Source: Coptis chinensis
Lineage: Eukaryota; Streptophyta; Magnoliopsida; Ranunculales; Ranunculaceae
Length of the DNA: 64,000 nucleotides
Assembly (NCBI GenBank): GCA_015680905.1
Contig: CM027378.1
Span: 89,929,501 to 89,993,500 of the forward strand
Direction of reading: 5' to 3'
This document shows positions 1 to 10,560 of this stretch, piece after piece. The position numbers were made by a program, and so were the translations under genes. The notes beneath the pieces are model-generated. The model did no database searches, was not told the origin of the DNA, and saw only the letters and a list, made by a program, of their open reading frames with translations. Position 1 is the stretch's first letter; each line of letters opens with the position of its first letter.

Positions 1-97
1 TTCTTTGTTTGATAAGGAATAGTTCTTGGACGTTGGATGGGTTGTGATCAAACGGACGTGATGAGCTGTCAAGATAAGCTGTCAAGGTAGCCAGCCC

Positions 98-120
98 TAT
101 ATATATATATATATATATAT
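98..120. repeat. (TA)n microsatellite
   Basis: An uninterrupted TA run of about 11 units just upstream of the presumed primer-binding site of element A. It sits where the promoter of the 5' LTR would be and may act as the TATA region, but this is inference. Confidence 0.9.
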
Positions 121-188
121 GAAACATGAACACTCTCTACAATTTGTGAGAATCAAAACTCAAACTCTTAGTCATCTCATTATTTACA

Positions 189-198
189 TGGTATGAGC
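189..198 (+). other. Primer-binding site remnant, element A
   Basis: TGGTATGAGC resembles the common plant Copia primer site TGGTATCAGAGC, complementary to the 3' end of initiator tRNA-Met, with two bases missing. It lies about 90 bases before the gag start. Confidence 0.55.
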
Positions 199-200
199 TT

Positions 201-320
201 AAACATCCTAATTTTTTTTTCAACAATAATGATTTCACCATCAACAACAAATACTCTCTCAAACATCCTAATTTTTTTTTCAACAATAATGATTTCACCA
301 ACAACAACAGATACTCTCTC
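201..320 (+). repeat. 60-bp tandem duplication at the gag start of element A
   Basis: 201-260 and 261-320 are direct copies with two differences (241/301 and 250/310). Each copy contains an ATG (229 and 289) followed by the same reading frame, so the duplication doubled the leader and presumed gag start codon. Confidence 0.9.
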
Positions 321-800
321 AACTGTCATCTCCGAGACTCACTCCGATGACCCTTGATAACCCAACTGCTATTCTTGTTTCACCGCCTTTAACTGGTGAT
401 AACTATTCTTCATGGTTGCGTGCTATCACTATGCGCCCCCCCCCCCCTTTCGTGCCAAAAACAAATTAGGGTTTGTTGATGACACTATCAAACAACCTCT
501 TCCAACATCTCCAAAAGACCTACATCAATGCAAACGCTGCAACGATCTCATTAGCTTGTGGATCCTTCACTTTGTTTCTGTTGAAATTCGTGGTAGTATC
601 TTGTAGGCCAATACTGCGAACAATATTTGGGTTGATCTTGCTGAATGATTTTCTCAAATCAATGCACCTAAGATCTACCAATTGAAGCAGTCCATTCTTC
701 TCTCAAACAGGATGATTTGTCGGTTTCGACTTATTTTACGAAATTGAAATCTTTATGGGATGAATTAAAGTCATTCACTATTTTACAGTCATGTACCTGC
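289..800 (+). pseudogene. Element A gag remnant (N-terminal part)
   Basis: Reading from the ATG at 289 gives a serine/threonine-rich leader, soon stopped, followed in another frame by the Copia gag motif with the core DNYSSWLRAITM near 395-431. The C-run at 430-438 coincides with a frame change. After it, fragments matching the alpha-helical gag region continue to about 800 (motifs such as SIWVDL and YFTKLKSLWDEL in shifting frames). Gag would form the virus-like particle in the cytoplasm. At least four frame changes or stops make this a dead copy. Confidence 0.7.
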
Positions 801-804
801 AGTA

Positions 805-1773
805 ATGGTAAGGTTGTGGCTGAAAGTTTTCAACAAGATCGAGCTATGTAATTCCAACAAGGTTTACATGACTGGTATGCCGCTATTCGGAGCCAAATTT
901 TGCTTATGGAACCATTTCCTACCCCAACAAAAATGTACTCTCTTGTCCAACAAGAAGAAAAGCAGTAAGCAATACATTCTTTTCAATCTTATAGGACTGA
1001 AGCTGCAACTCTATATACCAGCACTAAATCTAGTGGCTATGTTCGACCTGCTCGCAATGGACCTTGAGCTATCGATTCCAATCGTCAGCCAGGTTTTCAT
1101 TGTGATCATTGTGGTCGTGATATATAATCATACCATTGATCGATGCTACAAACTTTATGGATATCCTCCAAAGAAGTCGAATACTTCAGGTAGCAAACAG
1201 AACAATGGAGGACCTACACCATCTCTGCATATCACTCAAGAGCAATACCATAAGCTCCTTGCTATGATAGCTATAGGTAACATCCATTCTGGTGCTAATC
1301 TTGCAGGTATGGCTCTTTCTGTTCTCCCAAATTTGATCCACACTGGTGCCACCAATCACATGTGTTCTTCTTTGACATTATTTGCGTCTTACAAATCATG
1401 TCCTAAGCCATCCTTTGTTCAACTCCCTGATGGTTCAGATGCACAAAATTTTTGTATTGGCTATGTTATTCTTTCTCCAAATCTCACTTTACATAATGTG
1501 TTTCATATCCCATATTTCAAATACAACTTATTATCTGTCAGTCAACTTACCAAAATTGAAAAATATTTTGTAATTTGTTTGCCTAACTCTTGTTCATTTC
1601 AGGACCTATCAACGAGGAAGATGATTGGACAGGGGAGCATCCATGATGGTCTTTATTATTACAAAGTGTCACCAGTGGCACTAGCAGTTGTTGTGCCTCC
1701 TACTCTTGATCTTTGGCATTGGCATTTAGGCCATATTCCTTTTCGTTCCTTAAAAGTTAGAACACCTAGTTAA
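805..1773 (+). pseudogene. Element A gag C-terminus, protease and gag-pre-integrase remnant
   Basis: A 322-codon open frame covers several Copia modules, though its first third is partly out of the true frame. The second half of a gag zinc knuckle (HTIDRCYKLYGYPP) is in frame near 1129-1170, while the first two cysteines lie in another frame just before it, marking a small indel. The protease motif is HTGATNH at residues 179-185; the usual catalytic aspartate (DSGATDH) is replaced by histidine, so the protease would be inactive. The gag-pre-integrase motif LWHWHLGH closes the frame near 1711-1734. Confidence 0.75.
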
Positions 1774-2400
1774 GTAGTTTCCTTCCATTCCATCATGTTC
1801 GAATAATCATGTTTGTGATGTTTGTCCTCAAACGAAACAAACACGTTTACCTTTTCTTTCCAGTTCCATTACTACATTACATGCTTTTGAGTTAATACAT
1901 TACAATATTTGGGGTCTTTTTTCGCAACCATCTTTAAATGGTTCTCGTTATTTTTTAACTATTGTGAATGATTATACTAGATGCACTTGGATTTATCTTA
2001 TGCAAGTTAAGTCTCGAACTCAAAACTTGTTGAAATCTTTTATTGTCATGGACAAAACACAATTTTCATCCAAAGTTCATTCTCTTCTTCATAGCCATGG
2101 TACATATTTTTACAGAAATTCAAAAAGTTCAATCAGATAATGGTTCAGAATTTTTATCTAAGGATATGCAATCTTTCTTTTCTTTAAATGGTGTTCTTCA
2201 TCAAAGAAGTTGTGTTGGTATTTTTTTTATCAATGTGCTAAACCTAGTATTTTTGTTGGTTATCCTTATGCACAAAAAGGGTACCGAGTTTATGATCTTG
2301 CAACTCAAGCTGTATACACTTCTCGTGATATATTAGATTTTATGAAAGCATTTTTCCTTTTAAAGATCTGTCTAAACTCCAGTCTACTTCTTATGTTACA
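1774..2400 (+). pseudogene. Element A integrase remnant with internal deletion
   Basis: Fragments of the integrase core follow: a VCPQTKQ-type zinc segment near 1820, a YFLTIVNDYTR-type first catalytic aspartate block near 1950-1985, and a second block around the word SDNGSEF near 2131-2151. The text then jumps from the position of the DDE glutamate region to the post-core motif PSIFVGYPYAQKGYRVYD (near 2239-2292). The stretch normally holding the catalytic glutamate is absent, so roughly 100 codons appear deleted. The comparison with normal Copia integrase length is from general knowledge. Confidence 0.65.
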
Positions 2401-2880
2401 CCATTATTAGCTGATTTCAATACTAGTGAATCCATTCTGATTCAACATAGCACCTTACCTTCCAATCGTCCATCTTCTCAAGTTGATAACAATCATAGCC
2501 CATGCGCAAACTCTGACCCAATCATTTCTCCAACTCCAGGTTCCATATCTCATTCTGACCATAACCAACACCATACTCAACAGGTTATACCCGACACACA
2601 TGTTGTTGAACCCGTTCCTTCTAATATTGATTCACTTCCTGCTACTCAATCTACTGAAGCACCAATCCTTTCCATGCCTTAGAGAAACCATCACCCACTC
2701 ATTAAAGGCTATGTTTGGCCTAAAGCTTCTACTGTTACTCATGGATGCTCCACTTCTACATCACCTTCTGAGTTGTCAGGTACACCCTACCTTATCCATC
2801 ATTAATTATACTACATATTCTAATTTCTCTCCAACACATAGATGTTTTCTCTCTACCGTTACTTTTGCAGAGGTGCCTTG
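2401..2880 (+). other. Element A integrase-RT linker
   Basis: A proline-, serine- and histidine-rich low-complexity stretch lies between the integrase remnant and the RT. This is the usual position and composition of the variable Copia linker. No separate gene is supported, although a 132-codon chance frame crosses it. Confidence 0.5.
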
Positions 2881-3484
2881 AACATTTTCTGAGGCGGTAA
2901 AAATGCCTGGCCCATTGGCGGGAAGCTATGGAGAAAGAAATTATGGTACTTGAAAAGAACCATACTTGGAGTCTTGTATCTCTTCCTTCTCACAAGAAAC
3001 CTATTAAGTACAAATGGGTGTTCACAATCAAGTACAAATCTGATGGCACTATCAAACGTTACAAAAGCACGCTTAATTAGTTGTTAAGGGTTTTACGTAC
3101 CCAAGTTGAAGGTCTAGGCTACCACGACACTTTTGCTCCGGTCACCAAACTTGTGATTGTTCGTACTCTTATTCATATTGTTGCTATCAAAGGGTAGTCT
3201 CTCCACCAAATGGATGTTAATAATGCATTTTTACAAAGTGATTTAAATGGAGAGATTTATATGACTCTTCCTCAAGGATTTGCTAGACAGGGGGAGAGGC
3301 AAGTCTGTTGTCATCTTCATAAATCTATTTATCGTTTAAAGCAAGCTCCACATCAGTGGTTTGCTAAACTTTTTTCTGTTCTTTTGAGTGTTGGCTTCTC
3401 TCAGTCTAAAACAAATTACTCTTTATTCATTCTAAGGGAAGGTACTTCTATTACATTTGTCTTGATATACTTTGACGATATTAT
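2881..3484 (+). pseudogene. Element A reverse transcriptase, first part
   Basis: RT motifs occur in several frames: WREAMEKE-like near 2920, KYKWVFTIKYK near 3010, then a clean stretch from 3210 with MDVNNAFLQSDLNGEIY and YRLKQAPHQWF. It ends with the catalytic motif YFDD near 3470-3481. The frame is cut immediately after this motif by the 5' LTR of element B. Several stops lie upstream. Confidence 0.85.
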
Positions 3485-4285
3485 TGTTGGAATCTTCATG
3501 TGTATTTCAAATACTTGTGTGTTGTTTAGTCCCACATTGGTGAACCACCACTAGGTAGTGAGGTATATGAGGTGAATCTCTAACATAAGGGCGTGCCCTT
3601 AGGGTACAAAGGCTTTTGTGTTAGGAGGGAGGACTCACCCAAAGCCACACACGCGCGTGCGCGCCCGCCCCGCACCGAACCGAAGTCGTAGTCGCGGTCG
3701 TGGGGCTTGGGCTGGTTGTCTAGTGGGTAGTGGATTACCAATTGCCTAAACTTGTTTTTTTTTTGAACAAGTTTTTTGGAGTCGCAGTGCGAGTTGGACT
3801 CTGTCTCATAGCTGTTTTGGGAGACCGAATTGAGGAGTCATTCTCATGTTTGGATTCCTACAGAAACCTCTATATAAACACAGCAGTGTGTGTCTATAGG
3901 GATGAACCGATTACAGAGAGTAAGAGACAGAAGTTGAAGTCGTCTTTCTTTGCCTCCACACCAAATAAAACAGAACTCGTGGATACTCCCTTCTCTCCAT
4001 CCTACACCTAAACGGATAAGTCTTTTATTGCTTCAATCTTCTTCTCTGCTCTTCTTCCTGTCAGCCGCCAGAGAGAGTTATATTGCTGTTCTAGAGGGTA
4101 GTCTGTTCTAGTGCAAAGTCGGACTGTGTTAACCATTGAATCTGTGAGGGAAGACATGCTGTTGTTGCCTTTCGCACCATTGGAAGGGGCGAAATCTTTC
4201 CTTAAGGACAGCCTAATCCGCGCCTTGGTTATTACCTGTTATTCTGTCCTTGTCTTCTATTGTTTTCTTTTATCTGCATACAACA
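3485..4285 (+). repeat. 5' LTR of element B
   Basis: It starts TGTTGGAATC and ends ATACAACA, 801 bp. The first ~160 bases are virtually identical to the 3' LTR. The middle (about 3640-4000) contains scattered insertions and replacements, and the last ~100 bases are again nearly identical. A TATATAAACAC word near 3870 fits a promoter TATA box. I saw no canonical tRNA-iMet primer site just after the LTR. Confidence 0.93.
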
Positions 4286-4355
4286 ATCTTAAGGAAAGAT
4301 CAAGATGTCTACACCTGTTGACACCACCGATCATCAAAGAAACTAATGCGGAGTC

Positions 4356-5306
4356 ATGGAAGTAACTTCGCCTATGAGAGATGCTGCACCTCTATTGAAT
4401 GCTCGCAATTTACCTAATGTGTCAAAGATTGAATCCTTCAACGGTTCACACTTCAAGAGATGGAGAGAAAGGGTGTTCACAGCCCTAGATGTACTCAACT
4501 ATGCAAAGTATCTCACGATCTACAAAGACCCGTGGAGGGTTCTAATGATTCGAAAAAAAATCAAGCCGCTTGGCTCAATGGGAATAAGGTATGTCGTCAT
4601 GCTATTTTGAGTACCTTGTCCAATGAGATTTTTGATATTTATTGTTCAAATAAGAATGCACATGATATATGGGAGAGTTTGAACAAGAAATACATAATAG
4701 AAGGATCTTTGGTACTTTCGAAATATGCTATTGGGAATTTTCTAAAGTTCCATATGAGAGAGGATAGAGATGTAACGTCTCAAATCCATGATTTTCATGT
4801 CTTTGATTAATGATTTGAAAACCGAGGGTATTAATTTACCCGAATCCTTTGTTCTTTGGATGTTTGATTGAGAAACTCCCGAGTCTTGGAAACATTATAA
4901 AAATAGTATGAAGCATAAGCGTAAGCAGATGACTCTTGAGGATGTGATCATTCACATTCACATAGAGGAAAAGAACAAGACTCGGGATGAGGTGTTGTCT
5001 AAGGAATTTCATTCTAAAGCCAATATCGTTGAAGGTAATCCCAGCAAATCTAACAAAACCTCTAAGAAGCAGAAGTCCAACAAAAATAAGAATTTCAAGG
5101 TCAAAGGCACTTCTTTTAAAAGGAGTGGTACTGGCAATGGAAATTGTTATGTTTGTGGTAAACCTGGACATAGGGCTTTTCAGTGCAGACACAAGAAAGA
5201 CACTGATGATCCTCCCAATGCTAATCTAGTTGAGGGAGATGATATTGTTCTTTGCTTTGTCGTGTCACAAGTGTTCATAGCCATCGGGAAGAGGAATGGG
5301 TACTAG
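4356..5306 (+). pseudogene. Element B gag remnant with zinc knuckle
   Basis: The frame from the ATG at 4356 carries the Copia gag opening (FNGSHFKRWRERV). A frameshift around 4550 moves it to the frame holding AHDIWESLNKKY. Another change leads to KHKRKQMTLEDV and a lysine-rich nucleocapsid with a complete CCHC knuckle CYVCGKPGHRAFQC at about 5145-5186. Gag would package the element's RNA. At least two frameshifts and a stop near 4809 break it. Confidence 0.8.
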
Positions 5307-5954
5307 ATGCGGTGCCACCCGCCACGCGTCTGTGGTGATGTTGAAGCCTTCTCGGACTACATACTAGTGAAAGATGAAAAGGTCTATATGGGTGACTCTA
5401 GGTCTGTTCTGTTGAGGGAGCAGGCAAGGTTCTTCGAAGTTAACCGGGGAAAACCCTTTCACTTAGTAATGTTCTTCATGTTTCGAGATTCGGCGAGAAT
5501 CTGATTTACAATGTCCCTCTTGGGCAAATTTGGCGTCAAGGTGACTTTTGAGAGTGACAAGTTTGTTCTGACAAAGAATGAGGGTTTTGTTGGTAAAGGT
5601 TATTGTAATAACAGTGGTCTTTTCATGTTGAATGTACTTGACAACATTATTATTAATAAGAATGAATCTGCTTCTGCTTATTTGCTTGACTCTTTTAATA
5701 TATGGCATGGTAGACTAGGACATGTGAATGTTCAGTATATGAAAAAGATGAAAGCATGTGGTTTATTGTCTAATATTTCTGATTTTTCTAATGATAAATG
5801 TGAGATATGTGCTGAGACTAAAGCCACGAAGAAACCCTGTAGAACTGTGTCTAGAGATAAAACTGAATTACTAACTCTTATTCATACGAATTTGGGTGAA
5901 TTCGGAAGTACCATGTCTAGAGGGGAAGTTTTATTATATTACATTCATAGATGA
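5307..5954 (+). pseudogene. Element B protease and gag-pre-integrase remnant
   Basis: Just after the knuckle, fragments of the protease region survive; the expected DTGAT-type motif is scrambled near 5310-5340 (reads around VLDAVPPATRL). From 5511 a 147-codon frame carries the gag-pre-integrase domain: FNIWHGRLGHVN, then the CEICAETK zinc segment and the integrase lead-in ELLTLIHTNL. A small indel near 5930 ends the frame before the first catalytic block. Confidence 0.75.
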
Positions 5955-6710
5955 CTTCTCTAGGTACACCATGGTATATTTACTTTAGACACAAGCATGA
6001 GGCGGTGAGATGTTTCTCAAGTACAAAGTGAAGTTGAAAACCGGTTTAAGCTGTAAGATTAAGAGACTTCGGTCTGATAGGGGTGGAGAATATGAGTCTA
6101 ACCCCTTCCAGGACTTTTGTGACAAGAGTGGCATTATTCATGAGACTACTCCACCATACTCTCCCCGAGTCAAATGGAGTAGCCGAGCGGGAAAAAACGA
6201 GAACACTTAAAAAAGAGATGATGAATGCTATGCTTGTAAGTTCGGAGCTTCCACGAACTTGTGGGGAAGCAATCCTATCGCTTGCCATATCTGAGAATAG
6301 GATACCCAACAAGAAAACAGGGAATAAGACACCATATGAGTTATGGAAAGGTCATGTACCTAACCTGACATATTTAAAAATGTGGGGGTGTCTTGCTAAG
6401 GTTCTTGTGAACGAACCTAAAAAGAGAAAATTGGCACCTAGAACTGTTGATTGTATGTTCATTGGTTATGCTCATAATAGTGCTGCATATAGATTTTTAG
6501 TAGTAAAATCTGATAATAACCTTGTCGATGCTAACACTATTATAGAGAGTAAAAATGCTGATTTCTTTGAGAATTTATTTCCTTTGAAAATTGGCATTGA
6601 GAGGTTGGTAGCTCCTAGTGAACAACAATCAATCGAGATCCTGAAATTTCTAAACAAGAAATTCGGAAGAGTAAAAGAGCAGGAAATCCACCAATTTTGG
6701 TGATGACTTT
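5955..6710 (+). pseudogene. Element B integrase remnant
   Basis: The core shows RSDRGGEYESNPFQDFCDKSGI (second aspartate) near 6070-6135. The NGVAEREKTRTLKKEMMN block with the catalytic glutamate follows in a different frame near 6172-6225, then ELWKGHVPNLTYLKMWGC and the post-core VDCMFIGYAHNSAAYRFL motif. The first aspartate block (TFIDDFSRYT-like) is just recognisable around 5940-5975. At least two frameshifts disrupt the enzyme, which would otherwise insert cDNA into chromosomes. Confidence 0.8.
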
Positions 6711-6749
6711 TACACATTTCTTCTTGATGATGATGATCTGGACGTATAA

Positions 6750-7640
6750 TGAGGCAATCGGTTCTCGAGATGCTCCTTTACGGAAGGATGCTATACACTC
6801 GAGAACTAGATTCGATTATAGCTAATCACACATGGGAGATAGTTGATCTACCTCACGGGAAGTGAAACCTATATCGTTACAAGTGGATCTTCAAAAAGAA
6901 ATTGAAACTAGATGGTTCCATTGAGAAATACAAGGCTAGACTTGTAGTCAAGGGGTTCTCCCAGAAGAAAGGCATTGACTATTTTGATACTTATGCTCCT
7001 GTAACTAGGATTTCTTCTATAAGAGTTCTAATGGCTCTAGCTGCTATTCATAATTTATTTATTCATCAAATGGATGTAAAACTGCATTTTTGAATGGTGA
7101 TCTTGATGAAGAAATATATATGATGCGACTGAGGAATACGATAGTACCGGGGAATGAGCATAAAGTATGCAAGTTAGTTAAGTCTTTATATGGGTTGAAA
7201 CAAGCGCCAAAACAATGGCATGAAAAGTTTGACAGTGTCATGATGTCTAATGGATATCACATAAATGATCTTTGATAAATGTATTTACTTCAAATCTTTT
7301 AATGTGAATTCATATGTGATTATCTGTCTATATGTGGATGACATGTTAATCATGAGTCCTAGCCTTGATGTTGTGAGAAACACCAAGATGTTTTATCCTC
7401 CCAATTTGAAATGAAGGATTTGGGAGAAGGCCGATGTGATTCTTGGAATCAAAATCATCGAAAATGATGATGGCTATCTGCTTTCACAAGAGCATTATGT
7501 TGAGAAGTTTTTGAAGAAGTTTAACTTTTATGATAGTAAGCACGTATTCGACACCTTATGAGGCAAATAGTGAACTTGGAAAAATGCTCAACATGGTGTA
7601 CTTCGATCTAGATATGCCCAAATTATTGGTAGTCTCATGT
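6750..7640 (+). pseudogene. Element B reverse transcriptase remnant
   Basis: Motifs in order: [23 protein letters not shown] near 6875-6945 (split by a stop), [20 protein letters not shown] at about 7066-7083, [12 protein letters not shown] near 7197-7230, and the active site YVDDM near 7330. The linking text shifts frame around 7080, 7275, 7380 and 7550. The enzyme would copy element RNA to DNA in virus-like particles but cannot be made from this copy. Confidence 0.8.
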
Positions 7641-8190
7641 ACTTGATGAATTGCACTAGACGACATTGCTTATGCGTTAGCGGAGGCTAAGCGGATACAC
7701 TCATTGTCCTAGTCGGGAACATTGGAGTCGTTAGAGATTAGCCAAGTACTTGAGAGGAACAATGAATTACGGCATAAGGTTTAGACAAACTCCACTGTGA
7801 TAGAGGGTTATTGTGATGCAAACGGATATCGATTCTCATGATATCAAGTCCACTAGTGGTTATATTTTCACCCTAGGTGGAGGTGCAATCGCTTGGAAAT
7901 CTTCTAAGCGGACCTTGATAGCTTCGTTCAACCATGGAGTCGAGCTTATTGCTTTAGATAAAGCAAGTCTTGAATTTGAGTGGATTAGAAACCTCTTGGC
8001 GGATCTTCCTATTGGTACAAAACCGCCTCGGTTGTACCTATGCATTGTATTTGTCGGGGCCATGATAGCAAAGGCAAAGAGCAAATTGTATAATGGGAAA
8101 AGCGGGCATATTCATGCGAGACTACGGTCTATAAAGCATTTCTTTGGAATCGGAGTTGTGGCTCTAGATTATGTGAGGTCGAGTTAAATT
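7641..8190 (+). pseudogene. Element B RNase H remnant
   Basis: From 7813 a 124-codon frame shows the Copia RNase H signature: a DSHDIKSTSGYIF start, GGAIAWKSSKRT, then a degenerate ELIALDKASLEFEWIRNLL and a C-terminal block KSGHIHARLRSIKHF. The middle, normally containing a CD(N/S)QAAI motif, is altered. The preceding RT connection region (CTRRHCLCVSGG-like) is out of frame. Confidence 0.75.
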
Positions 8191-8915
8191 TGGCCGATCC
8201 TCGACAAAGCCACTTAACGGGGAGACAAGTGGTTGATATCGTCGAGGGGATGGGACTTTTGCCTTAGATAGGGGCGACAACGGCGGCAACCCCACCTATG
8301 TGATTGGAGATCCCATGAAGTAGGTTCAAAGGGAAAAACAAGTCACCTCGTCGCTCTGGTATGCTATTGTCTTTATTTGAGGGCGCCCCACCCTATGACT
8401 AGATAGCATTATTGTATACTTTGTATAACTTGAATAGCAATGAGAAAAAGGATGAGTTATTTTACTCTTAATGGAATCCATAGTCCATTATTTTTATAAG
8501 ATAGTGTATTTTAAGCTGCTATATACACTTGATGGATATCCACCTACGTGAATGTAGAACTGGGTCGGTTCTTATGAGTATTCGAGGGCAAATACTCTAG
8601 AGCATTCACATAACACGAGAAGCCTTAAGGGCCAAAAAGCAAAAAACAACACCTTGAAACAGGCATATAATAATGAAGGAGCAATGTGGGTGCATGTCCT
8701 CTATTTTACTACAAGGGAATGTTGGTTCAAAGATTTTTTAATCCACCACTTTCCGTATTATAAGACATGTTACCCTATGTTGGTTCAAGCCCGAAAAGCA
8801 CCGATATCTTATGCATTGTTTTTCGATTCTCTCGGCATTTCGTTAACCCATTTCTTTTGTAATATCCTATTCCAAAATAGTGGGGGACTATAAGTATTTT
8901 GAAATAGTGGGGGAT
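8191..8915 (+). other. Element B 3' untranslated region and polypurine tract
   Basis: No coding signal is visible between RNase H and the 3' LTR. The segment ends with two copies of a purine tract, AAATAGTGGGGGAC (about 8874-8887) and AAATAGTGGGGGAT (8902-8915). The second abuts the LTR and is the functional-looking polypurine tract for plus-strand DNA priming. Confidence 0.7.
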
Positions 8916-9656
8916 TGTTGGAATCTTCATGTGTATTTCAAATACTTGTGTGTTGTTTAGTCCCACATTGGTGAACCACCACTAGGTAGTGAGGTATATG
9001 AGGTGAATCTCTAACATAAGGGCGTGCCCTTAGGGTACAAAGGCTTTTGTGTTAGGAGGGAGGACTCACCCAAAGCCACACACGCGCGCGCCCGCCGCCC
9101 CGCACCGAACCGAACCGTGTCGTGGGCTTGGGCTGGTTGTCTAGTGGATTACCAATTGCCTAAACTTGTTTTTCTTTTTTGAACAAGTTTTGTTTTGGAA
9201 TTCTTGAGTTAAACTTGTCATTTTGTTTGGATTCCTCTGAGAAACCTCTATATAAACACAGCAGGTGTGTGTCTATAGGGATGAACCGATTCTGAGAGTA
9301 AGAGCGAAGTTGAAGTCGTCTTCTTTGCCTCCACACCAGAAAAGAACTTCGTGGATACTCCCTTCTCTCCACCCTACACGAAGCGGATAAGTCTTTTATT
9401 GCTTCAATCTTCTTCTATTCTCTTCTTCTTCCGTCGCCCGAGAGAGAGTTATATCTTTGTTCTAGAGGGTAGTCCGTTCTAGTGCAAAGTCGGGGCTTTG
9501 TTAACCATTGAATCTCGTGAGGAAGACGCATTTTGTTGCCTTTTCGCACCATTGGAAGGGCGAAATCTTTCCTTAAGGACAGCTTAATCCGCGCCTTGGT
9601 TATTACCTGTTATTCTGTCCTTGTCTTCTATTGTTTTCTTTTATCTGCATACAACA
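8916..9656 (+). repeat. 3' LTR of element B
   Basis: 741 bp, TGTTGGAATC to ATACAACA. It is 60 bp shorter than the 5' copy because of several indels between about 9080 and 9500. It is followed directly by ATTAT, the second half of the target duplication. Confidence 0.93.
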
Positions 9657-10530
9657 ATTATTGTTTCAGGGAACAATGATATGGCTATTATGCGAGTTAA
9701 GCAATTTTTAGCATCCAAATTTTCTATCAAAGACCTTGGCAAGCTTAAATAATACTTTTTGGGGATTGAAGTGGCTCACTCTAAAAGAGACATTTTCTTA
9801 TCACAACAGAAATATGTTATTGATATTCTACATGATATTGGTCTTATTGGGGGTCATATCTCTCCTTTTCCCATAGAGCAACATCTTCGTTTATCTCCTG
9901 ATGATGGAACTTTGTTAACAGACCCTACTTCTTATCGGCGTTTGGTGGGTCGCCTTATCTAGCTCCTAGTGACAAGACCAAATATTAACTATGCAGCTCA
10001 TGTCTTAAGCCAATTTATGCATTCTCCACAAAGTGCTCACTTAGATGTTGCTCATCATTTGGTTCATTATTTGAAGGGTTCCATTGGCAAAAACTTATCT
10101 TCTAGCACATTGGGTGTGCATGGTTTTTGTGATTCTGACTAGGCTGGTTGTCCTCAAACGCATCGACGACTAGTTACTGCATTTTCTTGGGATCTAATTT
10201 GATCTCTTGGAAAACAAAGAAACAAAACACTGTTTCAAGGTCGTCTACTGAAGCTGAATATAGGGTCATGGCTATTTTAGCTTCTGAATTACAATGGACG
10301 TGTTTTTTGTTTCAAGATTTTGGTATTATGAGTAATTTCCCTATCTCTTCTATTATGACAATCAGACTACTTTACATATTGCTAATAATAATCCGGTTTT
10401 TCATGAACGGACTAAGCATATAAAGATTGATTGTCATTTTGTTCGTGAGAAGATCAACAATTTGTTTCTTCATCTTCTCAATTGGCCGATGTTGATAGAT
10501 TCCTACTCCATCTTCAGGACCCCTAATTTA
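9657..10530 (+). pseudogene. Element A reverse transcriptase second part and RNase H
   Basis: The text picks up element A's RT thumb immediately after the B insertion: RVKQFLASKFSIKDLGKLK, a stop, then a frame from 9759 with GIEVAHSKRDIFLSQQKYV and the RRLVGRLI motif. RNase H follows with LISWKTKKQNTVSRSSTEAEYR near 10198-10263 and the QTTLHI-type tail in another frame near 10360-10430. Stops at about 9750, 9960 and 10140 and frame changes near 10080 and 10350 show decay. Confidence 0.85.
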
Positions 10531-10560
10531 TCTATTTAATGTTTATCACTTAGTTTGCTA

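Larger units (their letters stand above)
3485..9656 (+). mobile_element. Element B: Ty1/Copia retrotransposon nested in element A
   Basis: Two direct LTRs (3485-4285 and 8916-9656) with TG...CA ends bracket gag, protease, integrase, RT and RNase H on the plus strand. The 5-bp target duplication ATTAT is perfect (3480-3484 and 9657-9661). The insertion falls directly behind the RT active-site codons of element A, and element A's frame resumes right after the second ATTAT. All B frames are broken, so it cannot move on its own. Protein motifs resemble element C, suggesting the same broad Copia lineage. Confidence 0.95.
1..10560 (+). mobile_element. Element A: degenerate Ty1/Copia retrotransposon, split by element B
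   Basis: Copia modules appear in the usual order gag, protease, integrase, reverse transcriptase, RNase H on the plus strand, all broken by frameshifts and stops. The element occupies 1-3484 and resumes at 9657-10560; the space between is element B. A tRNA-iMet-like primer site at 189-198 implies the 5' LTR is upstream of it and runs off the window. The 3' LTR should lie after about 10540, but I could not match it to the first 186 bases, so both outer limits are approximate. The part of the integrase with the catalytic glutamate is missing, so it is not autonomous. Confidence 0.85.

Noticed and set aside
4836-5192. 118-codon minus-strand frame over element B gag
   Set aside because: It is the shadow of the gag and zinc-knuckle text on the plus strand.
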